Positions 1-11,421 of a stretch of 64,000 bases of DNA are shown here, piece by piece. Numbering within the stretch: the stretch's first letter is position 1; each line of letters starts with the position of its first letter. The DNA is from Catonia carolina (taxonomy: Eukaryota > Arthropoda > Insecta > Hemiptera > Achilidae): the NCBI GenBank assembly GCA_035578175.1, contig JAQMRL010000003.1:101916969-101980968 (forward strand), given 5' to 3'. The notes under the pieces are model-generated. The model ran no database searches. It worked only from the letters and a program-made list of their open reading frames with translations, and had not been told where the DNA came from. Made by a program: the position numbers and the translations under genes.

Positions 1-84
1 AATTATTTAATTTTTATGTTTTAGTTAAAATGAAGTTGTGTACCATAATTCATACTAATTTTATGTTCTATTATTTGTATTTGG

Positions 85-1370
85 CTAAATGAGAGTACTT
101 TTTACTTTCTCTTGCCTATATGAATTAGGAAGGGTACTGTTTTCATGTCGATTTTTCGAAATCGAGTTTTCACCGGATCTACACGCTTTCAGACTCCCTG
201 AACCCAAAAAAAAACATGTTTTTAGCGATTGGTCTGTGTATGTGTGTGTGTGTGTGTGTGTGTGAACAGAATATCTCAAGAATGAAACATCGCACTAACT
301 TGAAACTTAAGTTAGATACCACTACCAGACCTGACACGAACATTTTCATTAAAATCGGTCAACCGGAAGTAGTAGTTTATTTGTGTCATTTTTCACTTTT
401 TTACGATTTTCTCAAAAACTGGTCATACAATTTTTTTTAAAATCGCCACTTTCACTAACTTTTTTATGCTTTACAAGATGGGGTAGGCGTTATGTCTGCT
501 AAAATTCTTATAGAGGCTGTTTTCACAAAAAAATATTGTTTTTTTAAGATTGCTGCTTTAATATGTATTTTACCACGAAAATGTATATAGTTGTACGAAG
601 AGAATTTAAAATCCTACAAGTTTTATTTCAAACATTTTTTGTATGTTGCTTAGTTTAGCAGTAATTAGCGATTTTATGTTTTTTTCTCTCGAAAACGTGT
701 AAAAAAGTAGATTTTTTACGATTTCAGCCTTATTATGCATTTTATGCATAACCCACCGGGTTGGTCTAGAGGTAAAGTCGTTGCCAAAATCAGCTGTTTA
801 TCAGCTGATTTTCGGAGACAAAAGTTTTTGGTTCAAATCCTAGTAAAAATAGTTACTTTTATACGGATTTGAATACTAGACAGTGGTTGCCGGTGTACTT
901 TGATGGTTGGGGTTCAATTAACCATACTCTCTCAGGAGTGGTCGACCTGGGTGTGTACAAGACTACACCTCATTTACACGTCATACACATCATCCTCATC
1001 TCATTGGGTCATGGGGTTGCTTATTGTTCTGAATTGAACAGATTGCAAACGTACACGTTTTAGGAATTTAAAAAAAAAAATTATGCATTTTACGACCAAA
1101 GTGTCTAATCAGATTTATAGGAAATTAAAAGATCTACAACTTTGAGTTCAAGCATTTTTCTCTACAGAGCTTAGTTTAGTGTGGAAGAGTGATTTTCCGT
1201 ATTTTTAAGCCAAACTGAGGTTAATTTTCATTTTGCATCTTTCACTCATGATTAAAATTATGTTATGTTTATTGAGGTTGGTTTTTTTGTTTATTTCTAA
1301 TGTTGGGTTATTTTGTTCATAATTTGCATTGGCAAGAGAAAGTTGTGTGAGTGTTTCACACCTGATTTTT
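85..1370 (+). repeat. GT-rich ~1.3-kb interspersed repeat, copy 1
   Basis: This is the first of three related copies; the others are at 33975-35010 (-) and 35780-36680 (+). Shared landmarks in order are the segment around 'aacatgtttttagcgattg', a GT microsatellite (234-264), 'gaacagaatatctcaagaa', 'accggaagtagtagtttat', and a 3' part ending in 'ttggcaagagaaag' and 'gtgagtgtttcacacc'. No convincing protein is encoded; short open frames here are fortuitous. A SINE is inserted at 745-1079. The repeat class is not recognised. It could be a non-autonomous transposon, but no terminal repeats were identified. Confidence 0.7.
745..1079 (+). mobile_element. tRNA-headed SINE, family A, full length
   Basis: The head carries pol III-like A and B boxes ('tggtctagaggtaaag' and 'ggttcaaatcctag'), followed by a body shared with three other copies in the window and an A-rich end. 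It is flanked by an exact 13-bp target duplication, 'attatgcatttta', at 732-744 and 1080-1092. The other copies of the host repeat have one uninterrupted version of this site, so the insertion boundaries are well defined. The 64-residue open frame inside it is not a gene. Confidence 0.85.
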
Positions 1371-1429
1371 ATTTTTATTTTGTTTTTTTTGCACTTATTG
1401 TCATTTTGTCTTTTCTCGTTTTGTTTTTA

Positions 1430-1684
1430 AGTTTATTTGTAAGTGATGGTCAGGGCCATTGAATAAGGAATCCCTTATAGAGTGATGGTAACCTCCGATA
1501 CAGGAATACCTATGGAGGTACCTTATTTCCATTCTATGTAAAGTATAATGTGTATTTTATTTTATGTATTTCTTACAAATTTTTGAACTGTATGGTCTTA
1601 GTTTTGAATTTTTGAATTTTTTATTGTATTATATTACAAAATGTAGTTTTATACTTATGTTTAAATGAAAATAAATCATTATTC

Positions 1685-1717
<33 letters not shown>

Positions 1718-1718
1718 G
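1430..1718 (+). repeat. possible LINE 3' tail ending in a TTA/ATT tract
   Basis: An AT-rich segment with 'aataaatcattattc' runs into about nine TTA repeats (1683-1718). Short trinucleotide tails of this kind are typical of some LINE clades such as RTE and R1-like elements. No reverse-transcriptase sequence was recognised immediately upstream, so this could equally be a simple microsatellite. Confidence 0.3.
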
Positions 1719-2479
1719 GTAAGTGCAGTATTTCAAGGATTTCTATCTGTTGCTGCACTTGTTCTACTCATGTAGATCGTCCCAGCTTCCCTGTTAGTCA
1801 CCTTCACGGAGGTTGGGATGGCTGTAAGGGATGAGTGGAGGCCATAAAAAAAAATATTATTATTATGTTGTTGTATGATAAAACATATTTCATGAAGTAA
1901 AAAACATAAAGTATTATGCAGGAATGGTTGCAATGTAAGTACTACAATGATATAAAAAAATTGAAAGATTTTTTAAATCTTTAATTCTGAAAGTCGATAA
2001 ATTTTATTTCAACCTATTATTCCAATCCTAAAGCAATTTCCAGCCTCAGAGAGGTTGCATTAAAATTGGGTTTCCCAACATCAGTGGGTGAATAAAAAGA
2101 GTGACTGTTAAATGTCTATTAAGCAACCACCAAATATTAAGCAAAAGAATTTTTTTTGAGGGGTATATTTAAACAGTGGTTAAGACAAGATGGTTTTTTC
2201 TGCGTAATACCAGAACAGGCATATTACCAAATAAAACCAAAGAAATATGGGAGTTTATTACTTGAGATGAGTTAGTTGTGTGGAGAAGACAGAGGAGGAG
2301 GTAGAAGGGCACTGGAGTTGTGAAATGAAGAGATTGTTAAGTATGGTTTGGAATTCAGTAGAAAAAGAAATAAAGGACTGGAGTAGAAGAGATGTGAGGA
2401 GGAAGGGCAGAGACATTGAATGAGGCTAAATGGTAGCGTGCTGGAGAAATTTAAAGCATTCACAATTTAATGACTGTTC

Positions 2480-3055
2480 TCACAACAGACAGAAAATTAG
2501 AAAAGGAATTAAGAAAGAGGTACAGAAACAAAACAGTTTCTTTGTGCGAGAAGCTTAGTCAGGGATCTAGAAGGTCCTATGTATTGTTAAAAATTTATGC
2601 ATAACGCATATTTTGTGCCAATACTGACTTGAGTTATGCAGCAGAATCATGGAGTTGGAAGGAAGGCAATGGAGTAGAATGCAGTTGGCAGAAATGAAGT
2701 TTAAGAGGATTATGTTAAGAAAAACAAGAAGAGATAGAAAAATAAATTATTTAATTACGGAACAGTTGATGATGGGTAGCCTGATAAGGAGAGGAGAGTT
2801 GGAGAGACACATCTCTGATGGTTTAGTCATGTCAATAGGATGGAGGAGGGTAGACAACCTAAAAGGATCCTGTACTTTGGAGATGGACCAAAGGGCAGAC
2901 CACGAGTGAAGTGGATGGGTTCAGTTATGGATGAGTTGTGAAAAAAAATGACAACAGGAGAGCAATAGAGGAGAGATGGTTCAACAATATAGTTGGAGAG
3001 GAGTTGTGTTGGGCCTGACCTGAGGAAATATGGAAGAGAATTAAAGAGGATGATT
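2480..3055 (+). mobile_element. LINE fragment (C-terminal reverse-transcriptase region), decayed
   Basis: Read on the plus strand with frameshifts, this encodes recognisable pieces of the C-terminal part of a non-LTR retrotransposon polyprotein: an AESWSW-like motif near 2640, then QWSRMQLAEMKFKRIMLRKT, then a region resembling 'GHVNRMEEGR..KRILY.E..GRRPRGRPR.RWMD' at 2815-2930. The longest intact stretch is 2649-2909. Frameshifts and stops show it is dead. It abuts a second, oppositely oriented LINE fragment (3068-3612). Confidence 0.6.
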
Positions 3056-3067
3056 ATGATTCTTCTT

Positions 3068-3612
3068 CTTCAGGTGCCTTCTCCATTACAAAGGTTGGCT
3101 ATAATCATGGTCAGTCGTACCTTGTCCACTGCTGCTCTGAACAGGTCATGCAATGAGCAATTAAACGCTACTCTCAGGTTTCTTAACCAGGATATATGTC
3201 TGCGTCCCACCGAGCGTTTACCAACGAGTTTCCCTTGAATTATGAGATGCAGAATCTCATATTTAGGCCCTCTCATGATGTGTCCAAGGTATGTCAGTTT
3301 TCTTATCTTTACGCTCTGCAGGATTTCCATCTCTTTCCCCATTCTTCTGAGGACCTCCATATTTGTGACCCTGTCTGTCCACGGTATTCGAAGCATCCTC
3401 CGGTAGGTCCATATTTCAAACGCTTGTAGACGGGTCTCACACTCTTTGGTGAGTGTCCACGCCTCTACTCCATACAAGAGGATGGGAAAAACGTAGCACT
3501 TCAAGAGGCGGGTCCTGGTTTCGAGGCTCAGGTCGCGGGCCGATAGAAGAGGTCTCATTTTTAGGAATGCTGCCCTGGCCTTTTCAATTCTGATCTTTAT
3601 TTCTGGCAGGTG
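3068..3612 (-). mobile_element. LINE fragment (C-terminal RT region)
   Basis: The minus-strand frame is open for about 180 codons, from a 'KARAAFLKMRPLL' motif through 'FPILLYGVEAWTL', 'AFEIWTYRRMLRIPW', 'LTYLGHIMRG' and 'SVGRRHISWLRNLR'. These motifs are characteristic of the C-terminal end of craniofacial-development-protein-2-like / RTE-type LINE polyproteins common in insects. There is no catalytic RT core, so this is a 5'-truncated copy. A related but independently degraded fragment lies at 60655-61172. Confidence 0.75.
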
Positions 3613-3699
3613 GCTTGAACTGCAATTGAACCCGAGAATCTGAGAATCAATTGAAATCTGGGAACCCGAGTCAATTGCAGTTCAATGATTATGATTACT

Positions 3700-4490
3700 T
3701 AATCAAAATTTTTCTTGCTGTTAATAGAAGTGAATTTCTCCGTTATAAAAATTTTTTAAACATAAAATTTTAATTAATGAACTTACTCAAGTTTTTAAAA
3801 AAAAAGTGTATAAAATTTTGAATATAGACTACAGTAAAAATGCCTAGTACAAATACTAATTAATTAATACTGCATATTAAAAAACTACAATATTAAAATG
3901 TTTGTGTAACTAATTTTATTTCCAAAGTAGTTTACTGTATCTATTTTTAAACTTTGAAGGTGCTGCCTTAAATTTTGAATTTCCCATGGTAGCAACAAAC
4001 ACACAATGCCAATCTTATGGCAATCGATGTTCAGGAAGAGGGGTTGTTACTTAAGAAAGTTAAAACAGACACGCAAATTAGAAAAATTAAATCTGTTCTT
4101 CAGAAAGTCAGACATAAACAGGGACGACTACTGCAGGCATGTAGCCAGAATTTTGATTCAGGGCGCTGAGTCTGGAAATTTTTTTGGAGGGGTTTGAGTC
4201 CTGAGAATCAAACCAGGGAGATATTAATCTGGTATGAAATTTGAATTTTCTGTTCAGGGACGGGCTGAGGCCCCCCCCCTTTAAATACTTGCCTGGATTA
4301 CTGGACAGAGGTGGAGAGAAATTTCATTGCATTAGTGTTAGAGTATACATGTAGAATTCCAGGGGGCGTCTCCCTGACCAGCTAATTGTCTCATAAAGAA
4401 AAGAAGTTTAACATAACTTTCTATATGGTACCCAATTAAATTTTTTTTTTAAATATTTTTTATATTGGGTGATAATGCCTACTTAAGCAT
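3700..4490. other. AT-rich intergenic DNA, nothing supported
   Basis: No coding, RNA or mobile feature was recognised here. The 63-residue open frame near 4006-4197 has no recognisable motif. Confidence 0.5.
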
Positions 4491-4499
4491 TGGCTTGTG

Positions 4500-4618
4500 C
4501 ATAGGTAGTTAAATGAAATGATATAAAAATGAAATAATGCCAGACCTGATGGAATTGAACCCAGAACCCTGGCATAGAAGTCAATTATGCTGACCATTAC
4601 ACCATCAAGTCATATCAA
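4500..4618 (-). mobile_element. tRNA-headed SINE, family D, partial
   Basis: On the minus strand a tRNA-like head ('gtgtaatggtcagcataatt', then a B-box-like 'gggttcaattccatc') is followed by 'aggtctggcatta'. Related copies are at 25815-25945, 32460-32622, 40318-40400 and 45091-45260. Confidence 0.6.
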
Positions 4619-4619
4619 T

Positions 4620-5520
4620 AAAAAACTAATAACTTTATGGTAGGTGTAGGTAACAAGATAGTACTTTGATAAGAGTCAAGTTTTCTATTAACACCAGCTA
4701 CAGGGATGAAGCCCCCTGACTTTGATTTAATATTTAAGTGGATTACGAAGTTAATCACTGAGGATCAGTTAATCAAGTTATAATTTTCTTTGCACTCACA
4801 ATTGCAGAGCCCTACTTATTTGTTATGGGTATGAAACTTGTTTTATAACACAATGTGCTGATGTGTTATTTCTAAAACATTTTAGAAAACTCCTGCAAAT
4901 CAGTTATTTTTATGAGAGATTGACGAAATATTTATAACTGAAAAAGTTTGAATAATTCATAATTCATTAGATATCAGGATTAATAACTAAATTTTGTTTT
5001 AAAACTGTATACCATATAATTTTCTAAAATAAACCCATAAAATTTAAGTTAGAATAAATAGATAAATAACAAATTCTAAATTTTTAGTTAATTGTTATAC
5101 TACAACTATTATAAAAATTAGGTAAAACACATGTTTTAACAAATTAAGTTAGTAGGTAAAGTAATTATTATTTAAGTTAAGGTTACACTTAGCAACTATG
5201 TCATTACTACAAAAAATTAGTGCCAAGTACAAAAGTTTAATAAATTTAAACAAATTTTAATTTTAATTACCTAATAAATTAAATGCTGAAAATTCATATA
5301 TATAAGCAAGTGAGAAATTCAGTGTAAAGTTTAGTCAAGTTAAAATAAAGAAACATGATAGTTAACTGGATTATACGATACTTAACATGTAAGTTGTCTT
5401 AGTTATTTTATAAATTTTTATTTCATTTTAATTAAATACTAATAATATTTCATAAAAGCTTAAATAGTTCTTAATAATTTTGTAATTTTCTGCAATTAAA
5501 ATTCACTTAGTTTATTTTTT
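4620..5520. other. AT-rich intergenic DNA, nothing supported
   Basis: Very AT-rich sequence with no open frame of note and no recognised repeat. Confidence 0.5.
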
Positions 5521-5745
5521 CTTTTCTTTGTTATCGGGAACTTTATTGACAACCACCCAATTTGATCGCTGTATTTTTTTTTGTTTTTATTTGGTATGAA
5601 TTTTTTGAACAGGGACCCCCAGTGCAATTTGTTCAGGAATGGCTGTCAGGTGGTCACAATACAAAGTTGCTTGCCCAACAGTGTTGCTTAACAAATAATA
5701 GTGACTTTCTACCAGCTAACTGACTAGGCTGGCCCGAACACCATT
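5520..5745 (+). repeat. interspersed repeat family F, copy 1
   Basis: This shares 'attgacaaccacccaatttg', 'tgtcaggtggtc.c.atacaaag' and 'taccagctaactgactaggc' with 24338-24580, and a shorter core with 5908-6056 (+) and, inverted, 22869-23080. It has no coding capacity and its class is unknown. Confidence 0.6.
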
Positions 5746-5907
5746 AGTTTATTTAAATTTAAATTTAGAAGAAGCATATAGAACAGTCAGTTAGAAGAAA
5801 ATTCCTACAAGAAGTTAAGTAAGATTGGTTAGGTGATTGACCTAAGGTGACCAGCTAGTTTCCTGCTAAATTCAAGTCAATTCAAGCCAAAAAAACCACG
5901 AAAATTA

Positions 5908-6056
5908 GTTTATTTTTGCTTATATCCAACTGAATTTGAACATGGACAAACAGTGGTATTAGTTTATGTGTGGATTCAGCTGGTTATAATACAAAGTCTC
6001 TCCCAATTGATGTTACTTACCAATCTAGAACCTTGCTAAGTGATTGGCCTGGCTTG
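5908..6056 (+). repeat. interspersed repeat family F, copy 2 (partial)
   Basis: This carries 'tgaatttgaacatgg', 'tataatacaaagtctc' and 'gattggcctggcttggaagc', matching the 3' half of the 5520-5745 and 24338-24580 copies with more divergence. Confidence 0.5.
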
Positions 6057-6479
6057 GAAGCCAAATATACCTAAAAATACATTTTAATAATAGTATTATC
6101 AACCATAATGGTAATAATAATACCCACCAAAATATTAAGAAAAATTATCCTGCAGGTCAAAGATTATTTCTATAAGAAGTAGGTAATACAGTATATTACA
6201 GGAGGCCTAGTATCAACTAATAAATTTACTGTTACATCTAAAAACATAGTTGGTATAAGCAAGATTTTTAAAAAGTAATCTTATTATTGAGTTCAATATT
6301 AAAGAGAAAGATAATATAGAGTTATCTGATAACATTATTAAATTCTTACGTATTAGATTCATTACCTGGACAGAAAAGGGTTGGTAATAGTCTGTAATAA
6401 GCTAATTAAAACAAATTATTAACTGGTATCGTACATTGATTTCTTTAAAACATTTTCAGCTAAATCAAATTCTTATGGA

Positions 6480-6655
6480 GACTGGCTCCGTAGCGTAATG
6501 GTAGTGTGGTAGCCTACCACTCGAAGGTCCTGGGCTCGATTCCCAGTTAGGGTCTGGAAATTTTCACTAAGTTAAAACCCACTGTTTAAAATATCCTACT
6601 GTAGTCACTAATGACCAAGCTGTTGATGGAACTTTAAATAAATAAACTAAAAAAA
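6480..6655 (+). mobile_element. tRNA-headed SINE, family B
   Basis: The head has 'gcgtaatggtagtgtgg' (A box) and 'gggctcgattccca' (B box), followed by the family body 'gggtctggaaattttcac', 'aaacccactg', 'cactaatgacca' and an 'ataaataaac' tail. The tail and the lack of a tRNA acceptor stem argue against a functional tRNA gene. Confidence 0.75.
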
Positions 6656-6659
6656 AATT

Positions 6660-7250
6660 TCATGTAATATTCAAATGAGTCATAATAAAATAGTCAATCA
6701 ATTATAGAGAAATGTTTTAAATTGATATTTCATTATTAAATCGTGTAATAATACATGCCTAATTCTAACAATTCTGTTATCAAAAAATATAAGTTACTTG
6801 ATTCAGATCATCCATTTATTGAGCATGAATATAGGGTGAAATTTATTTTGTAAAAAATAAAAAAACTTTTTAAAAATTATTATAAAATAATAAAATTATT
6901 ACCGAAAACCGAGGCTATAATAGCCCCGAATTTTTAGTTTTTTTACAATTTGTTAATCTGTGATACTGTTTTATTACTCTAATGAGAATCATGGGTTTTA
7001 ATAACATGAATAATTCGTTTTTATAAACATGTCAGTTGTTATAACATGTTTTTTATAAACATTAATTAGTACAAAGTTCTTGAAGTTCAAAATTCTTGAA
7101 ATTTGGATCAGCGTTACTTCAACCTTAGGGCTTCTTTTTCCTACTCATGTATTGCCATTCAAATCATATAAATTTGTTACCGAGGGCCAATGTAACCCTA
7201 TAAAATAAGACAACTTTGTAAAATTAAGTCACAATATATTTTTAAATGAT
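6660..7250. other. AT-rich intergenic DNA, nothing supported
   Basis: No feature recognised apart from a short hairpin-like 'ccgaggctataatagcccc' near 6908. Confidence 0.45.
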
Positions 7251-7257
7251 TTTTTTA

Positions 7258-7555
7258 TTTTAATTTATTTATTTAAAGTCACACAACTGCCTGGTCATCA
7301 GCGACTTCTGCTCATATTTGACTACCGTAGTCAAAACCATACACAATTTTATAATAATTTATATTTTTTATAATATATAGTTATAATAATTTTTTAAAAG
7401 TTTTACAATTTTTTACAAAATAAATTTGACAGCATATTCATGCCCTATTATTATTTACGGGATTTGACACATGAAAATTTCCAGACCCTAGCCAGGATCG
7501 ACCCTGGGACCTCCGTGTAGCAGGCTAATACGCTAACCACGCTACTTAGGCGTCC
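7258..7555 (-). mobile_element. tRNA-headed SINE, family B, interrupted
   Basis: On the minus strand the head lies at about 7470-7552 (B-box-like 'gggtcgatcctggc', then 'agggtctggaaattttca') and the tail at about 7262-7330. They are separated by roughly 110 bp of AT-rich DNA absent from other copies, which suggests a later insertion or expansion. Confidence 0.6.
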
Positions 7556-7559
7556 TTAA

Positions 7560-8530
7560 ATGGATTTATTTCACAATTTAAAAAAGTAAAGCGTAATTTA
7601 ACCAAAATTGTGATAAACTATTATGTACTTCTGGAATACTATATGGCCTATTATCTTATATTTAAACATTTTTAATGGTTCATTTTGTTTTTCTTATTTG
7701 TCACTAATTAAAAATATTTAAAAAAAAATATTTTTCTCGATCGGCCAAATTAACCCTGGTTTGCAGTAATACTTCTTTTAGGATTTTAAAATAACAAAAA
7801 TATGTTCTTTATGTGGACTTTAAAAATTTTATAATAAAGATCTAGGTAAATAGTACATAATAAAATTTTCAAAAGAAGATATTTGCATTGAACATTCTTT
7901 TTTATACCTAAATTTTTAAAACGTTGATTAACAATACAGTATACCTGCGATTTTAATATCTGATGAGTTTTACATTTAAAAAATATACTTAAAAGCTGTC
8001 AAATTTTATTAGCTAGTATTGTGATGACATGTTGTGAATTTTATTATCCCGTGGTGTTCTATTATGTCTGACTGTCAATTAATCACATTATCAATCAAGT
8101 CACCGAATAATAACTGGTACAAATATACAGTACATTCAAAATAGCATGATAGTATTACTTGAATGAAATGAAGAACAGAGGGAATTTTGTAATGTACTTT
8201 TGCGTCAGTGCTACCACTTAAGAAATTTTTCTTTGTGTTAACTTTCCCTATTAGTAAATGAAAGCGTTTTAAATGATAAATTAATATTGGAAAAGAAAAA
8301 ATAATTTTTTTTCGACTAACACACAGAAAATGGACATTAAATTTATTAATTAATTATTATTTTATTATATTATTATTAATTAAAAATTAATGATTATATA
8401 TTAATGTATTAATTAATAACATCTTGTGTATTGAATAGATGGGTACTGGATACGACAATAACAAAATGCCATTAAAATAAATTAATTACATATGATTTTC
8501 AAAATTGCAAAACAAAGGTTTATATTTTAG
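7560..8530. other. AT-rich intergenic DNA, nothing supported
   Basis: Long AT-rich stretch, with several 'attaatta'-type runs around 8340-8420. No gene or recognised repeat. Confidence 0.5.
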
Positions 8531-8545
8531 TAAGAATAATTATTA

Positions 8546-8876
8546 TTTTTTTTTTTTTTAATTCCTAATTTGTGTACGTTGCAATCTGTTCAATTTAGAA
8601 CAATAAGCAACCCCATGACCCAATGAGATGAGGATGATGTGTATGACATGTAAATGAGGTGTAGTCTTGTACAGACCCAGGTCGACCATTCCTGAGAGAG
8701 TATGGTTAAGTAAACCCCAACCATCAAAGTACACCGGTAACCATAGTCTAGTATTCAAATCCGTATAAAAGTAACTACCTTTACTAGGATTTGAACTTGG
8801 AACCTTCGTCTCCAAAAATCAGCTGTTAAACAGCTGATTCTGGCGACGACTTTACCTCTAGACCAACCCGGTGGGT
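8546..8876 (-). mobile_element. tRNA-headed SINE, family A, full length
   Basis: Minus-strand copy of the family seen at 745-1079: head at the high-coordinate end ('ttggtctagaggtaaagtcg'), body, and poly(A) tail, read as a T run at about 8550. It is flanked by a 15-bp target duplication, 'taagaataattatta', at 8531-8545 and 8877-8891. Open frames within it are not genes. Confidence 0.85.
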
Positions 8877-9049
8877 TAAGAATAATTATTAAAACGGAAA
8901 TTTTACTTTCGAAAAGGGACTTTTTATTTTGAAAAGTTACCGCCATTCAGAGACTTATCATGCTATTTTGAATGGACTATACTTTTGTAAACGGCTTTCT
9001 ACTAACTTACTAACTGAACTGCACTAAATTTACAATTTTTAACATTCAT

Positions 9050-9240
9050 ACGCCGGCCGAATTGGCGTAGTTGGTAACGTGCTCGCCTCTCAATATGCGG
9101 TCTTGGGTTCGAATCCCATTCAGGCACGGCATATTTTCATACGTTACAAAAAAAATAATTTCATCCTTCACCGTCTGCATTAGTAGTAATTGCAGAACAG
9201 TCTGACATTAAACCAAAACATAAATAAATAAATAAATAAA
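9050..9240 (+). mobile_element. tRNA-headed SINE, family C
   Basis: The head contains 'ggcgtagttggtaacgtgct' and B box 'gggttcgaatcccat', followed by 'caggcacggcatattttcat' and 'acgttacaaaaa', ending in an ATAA repeat. Copies at 26215-26390 (-) and 47052-47250 (+) share the same body, so this is a SINE and not a tRNA gene. Confidence 0.8.
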
Positions 9241-9429
9241 TGCTGGACTAATCTTTACATTTTTTTAAAATTTATTTTGTCATTTTCAAGACTACGGTGC
9301 TATTAAATAGTTACTTTTCATACTCTAAATATTTTAAACATGAAGATAGTATTATAAGCATAGAAATCAATAAATATAATATTTTCTTTGAGTTAGGTAA
9401 TAATTTCTGTGACAAAACATAATGAGACC

Positions 9430-9755
9430 TTCAATTAAACTCTGTGGAACATCAGCTTTAGCTTCAAAGTTTCTAGATAATCTCTAAGTTTACTTCCAAC
9501 AACTCCAGTTAATTCCACCCATTGTTCTTTACCTATAAGGTGGGACTGAAAACATTTGAATTCTTCATGTGTAGCACCTGATGATTCCATATTTTTAACA
9601 AGAACTTCATGATCAACACAATTGAAAGCTATAGTTAGATTTGAAAACACATCTGATGCTTTCTTTCCTTCATCCAAAATATCAACAATCTGCTCAGCAA
9701 GTACATTTACTGTAGTTTTAGTTTATTTTCCTTTTTGGAAACCATACTGAACCTA
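9430..9755 (-). mobile_element. LINE reverse-transcriptase fragment (jockey-like)
   Basis: On the minus strand 'QYGFQKGK', then 'DEGKKASDVFSNLTIAFNCV', then 'DHEVLVKNMESSG' and 'QWVELTGVVGSKLRDYLE' match the RT palm region of jockey-clade LINEs, in which 'LTKAFDCVDH' carries a catalytic Asp. Here the motif reads IAFNCVDH, so that Asp is replaced by Asn. An upstream stop and the small size show it is a relic. Confidence 0.7.
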
Positions 9756-10177
9756 TGACATGGTTTTGCCTATGGTTTTGCCAACCTATGACCTATGGTT
9801 TTCAGTTGAAAAATTGATTAACAATATTACAATAATAGTCATACTATTGTTTATTTTCTGTTACAAAGTTTTTCATAGTTAGTCATGTTTTAGTTTAGAA
9901 TTATAGGAACAGTGATAGTATGAGAGTAAGTCAAAAAGTAAAGTGAAATTGAAAGAATCTGTATATTTATTGTACTTACATAAATGATACAATACTTTTG
10001 AACAAAATACTCTTTTACTGCTATACACTCAGTCCATCTTCTAACGAACATTTGGAATTCCTTCCTGGAAGAAGGTTTTCGGCCTAGTGTTCAGAAAATT
10101 TTGCACCTCTTTATCAGATCAATAATGATTCCCAGCAAGCCTATTCAAAAGTTTAAAGAATCGAGGATGATTGAATG

Positions 10178-11093
10178 CGAGGTGTGGCTATTAAACAACG
10201 AAACTGACGTGGTAAAAAATTTTATTTTTATTTTATACAAAATTACTTATTGTCACCTTCAATATACGCTCTTTCTCTATCCCTACAATGCTCCATGCGA
10301 ATTTTTCATTGTTGGAAACAGTGCTGGAAGTTATCTTCTGTCAGCTCCTTCAGGACACATGCAGCTTTCTCTTTTACAGCTTCCACAGACTCAAATCTTG
10401 TCCCTTTCACCTTAGAGAACAGGTAGAAGATAATAACATGTGATGAAACGTGATACTGTTTACTTATGATCCGGAGACAAAACGCCAATCCATGCACTGA
10501 AAGAGCCGAACTTCACCGAGAGCCAAAAAAGCTCGAATGAGCAAGTCAAAATTTAAAGCAATGATGATTGTTTTTTTTTATATCCATGGGATTGTGTACC
10601 TTCACTGGGTTCCTGAAGGTCAAACAATTAACCAATATTACTACCTTGAGGTACTTTCTAAACTACGTCAAAGAGTAAGGAAAAAACGCCTTGAAATGTG
10701 GAAGGACAAATCATGGGTTCTCCACCAAGACATTGCGCCAGCTCATTCAGCATTATCTGGCAAGAGGTTCCTAGCCAAGTATAGCATCTCAGTGTTAGAA
10801 CATCCACCTTATTCACCAGATCTTGCACCAAGTGACTTTTACCTGTTCCCTAAGGTGGAATGTGCATTAAAAGGGATAAGATTTGAGTCTGTGGAAGCTG
10901 TGAAAGAGAAAGCTGCACGTGTCCTGAAGGAGCTGACAGAAGATGACTTCCAGCACTGTTTCCAACAATGGAAAATTCGCATGGAGCGTTGTATGGATAG
11001 AGAAGGAGTGTATATTGAAGACAATAAGTGATTTTGAATAAAATAAAAATAAAATTTTTTACGTCAGTCTCGTTATTTAATAGCCACACCTCG
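10178..11093 (+). mobile_element. second mariner, nested, with inverted duplication of its 3' end
   Basis: Both ends carry the same terminal sequence ('cgaggtgtggctattaaa'), inverted; TA follows the right end and TG precedes the left. The left arm (10178 to about 10430) is an inverted near-copy of the right arm (about 10840-11093), both being the transposase 3' end plus terminus. Between them the sense transposase runs from a CDET-like motif near 10430 to 11031. The original 5' half is absent, so the element is a fold-back derivative of about 916 bp. Confidence 0.8.
10430..11031 (+). pseudogene. mariner transposase, C-terminal two-thirds
   Basis: Begins with a degraded 'TCDET' catalytic motif and 'YDPETKRQSMH', has a stop/frameshift near 10500, then is open from 10537: 'SKSKFKAMMIVFFYIHGIVY', 'VPEGQTINQYYY', 'WVLHQDIAPAHSAL' (second catalytic Asp), 'HPPYSPDLAPSDFYLFP' (third Asp, DD34D type) and the C-terminal 'FQHCFQQWKIRMERCM'. 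The N-terminal DNA-binding domain is missing. Confidence 0.8.
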
Positions 11094-11095
11094 TA

Positions 11096-11421
11096 TACTA
11101 AACCATGGCTGACATTCCACTTACTTGCAATGTCATCAACTGTAATTCGTTGATTATCGAGAATCATTTGTTTAACCGCTTCAATATTGTCATTAGTCTT
11201 TGAAGTAGAAGGCCTACCAGGTCGCTGTTCATCACACAGAAAAATCTTACCACTTTATAGCAATCAATCCATTAATAGATCTTACTTCCACTCAAACAAC
11301 TCACTCCATATTGTTGCTGCATTCAACGAATTATCTTTGCTGGTTTCACACCTTCTGAATTGAGGAAACTTACCACTCGTCTCATTTCTTCCATTGTGCA
11401 ATCAGATAAAGGAGAACTCAT
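11096..11421 (-). pseudogene. mariner transposase N-terminal fragment
   Basis: Starts at a minus-strand ATG (11421) with 'MSSPLSDCTMEEMRRVV', continues through 'SEGVKPAKIIR' and, after a stop and frameshift, 'GRPSTSKTNDNIEAVKQMIL', then 'DNQRITVDDIASKWNVSHGL'. This is the paired helix-turn-helix DNA-binding part of a mariner-family transposase. It ends at the insertion of the inner element. Confidence 0.75.

Noticed and set aside
10101..10415. 104-codon plus-strand frame
   Set aside because: It is the reverse complement of the mariner transposase 3' end in the left arm of the inner element, with no independent coding signal.
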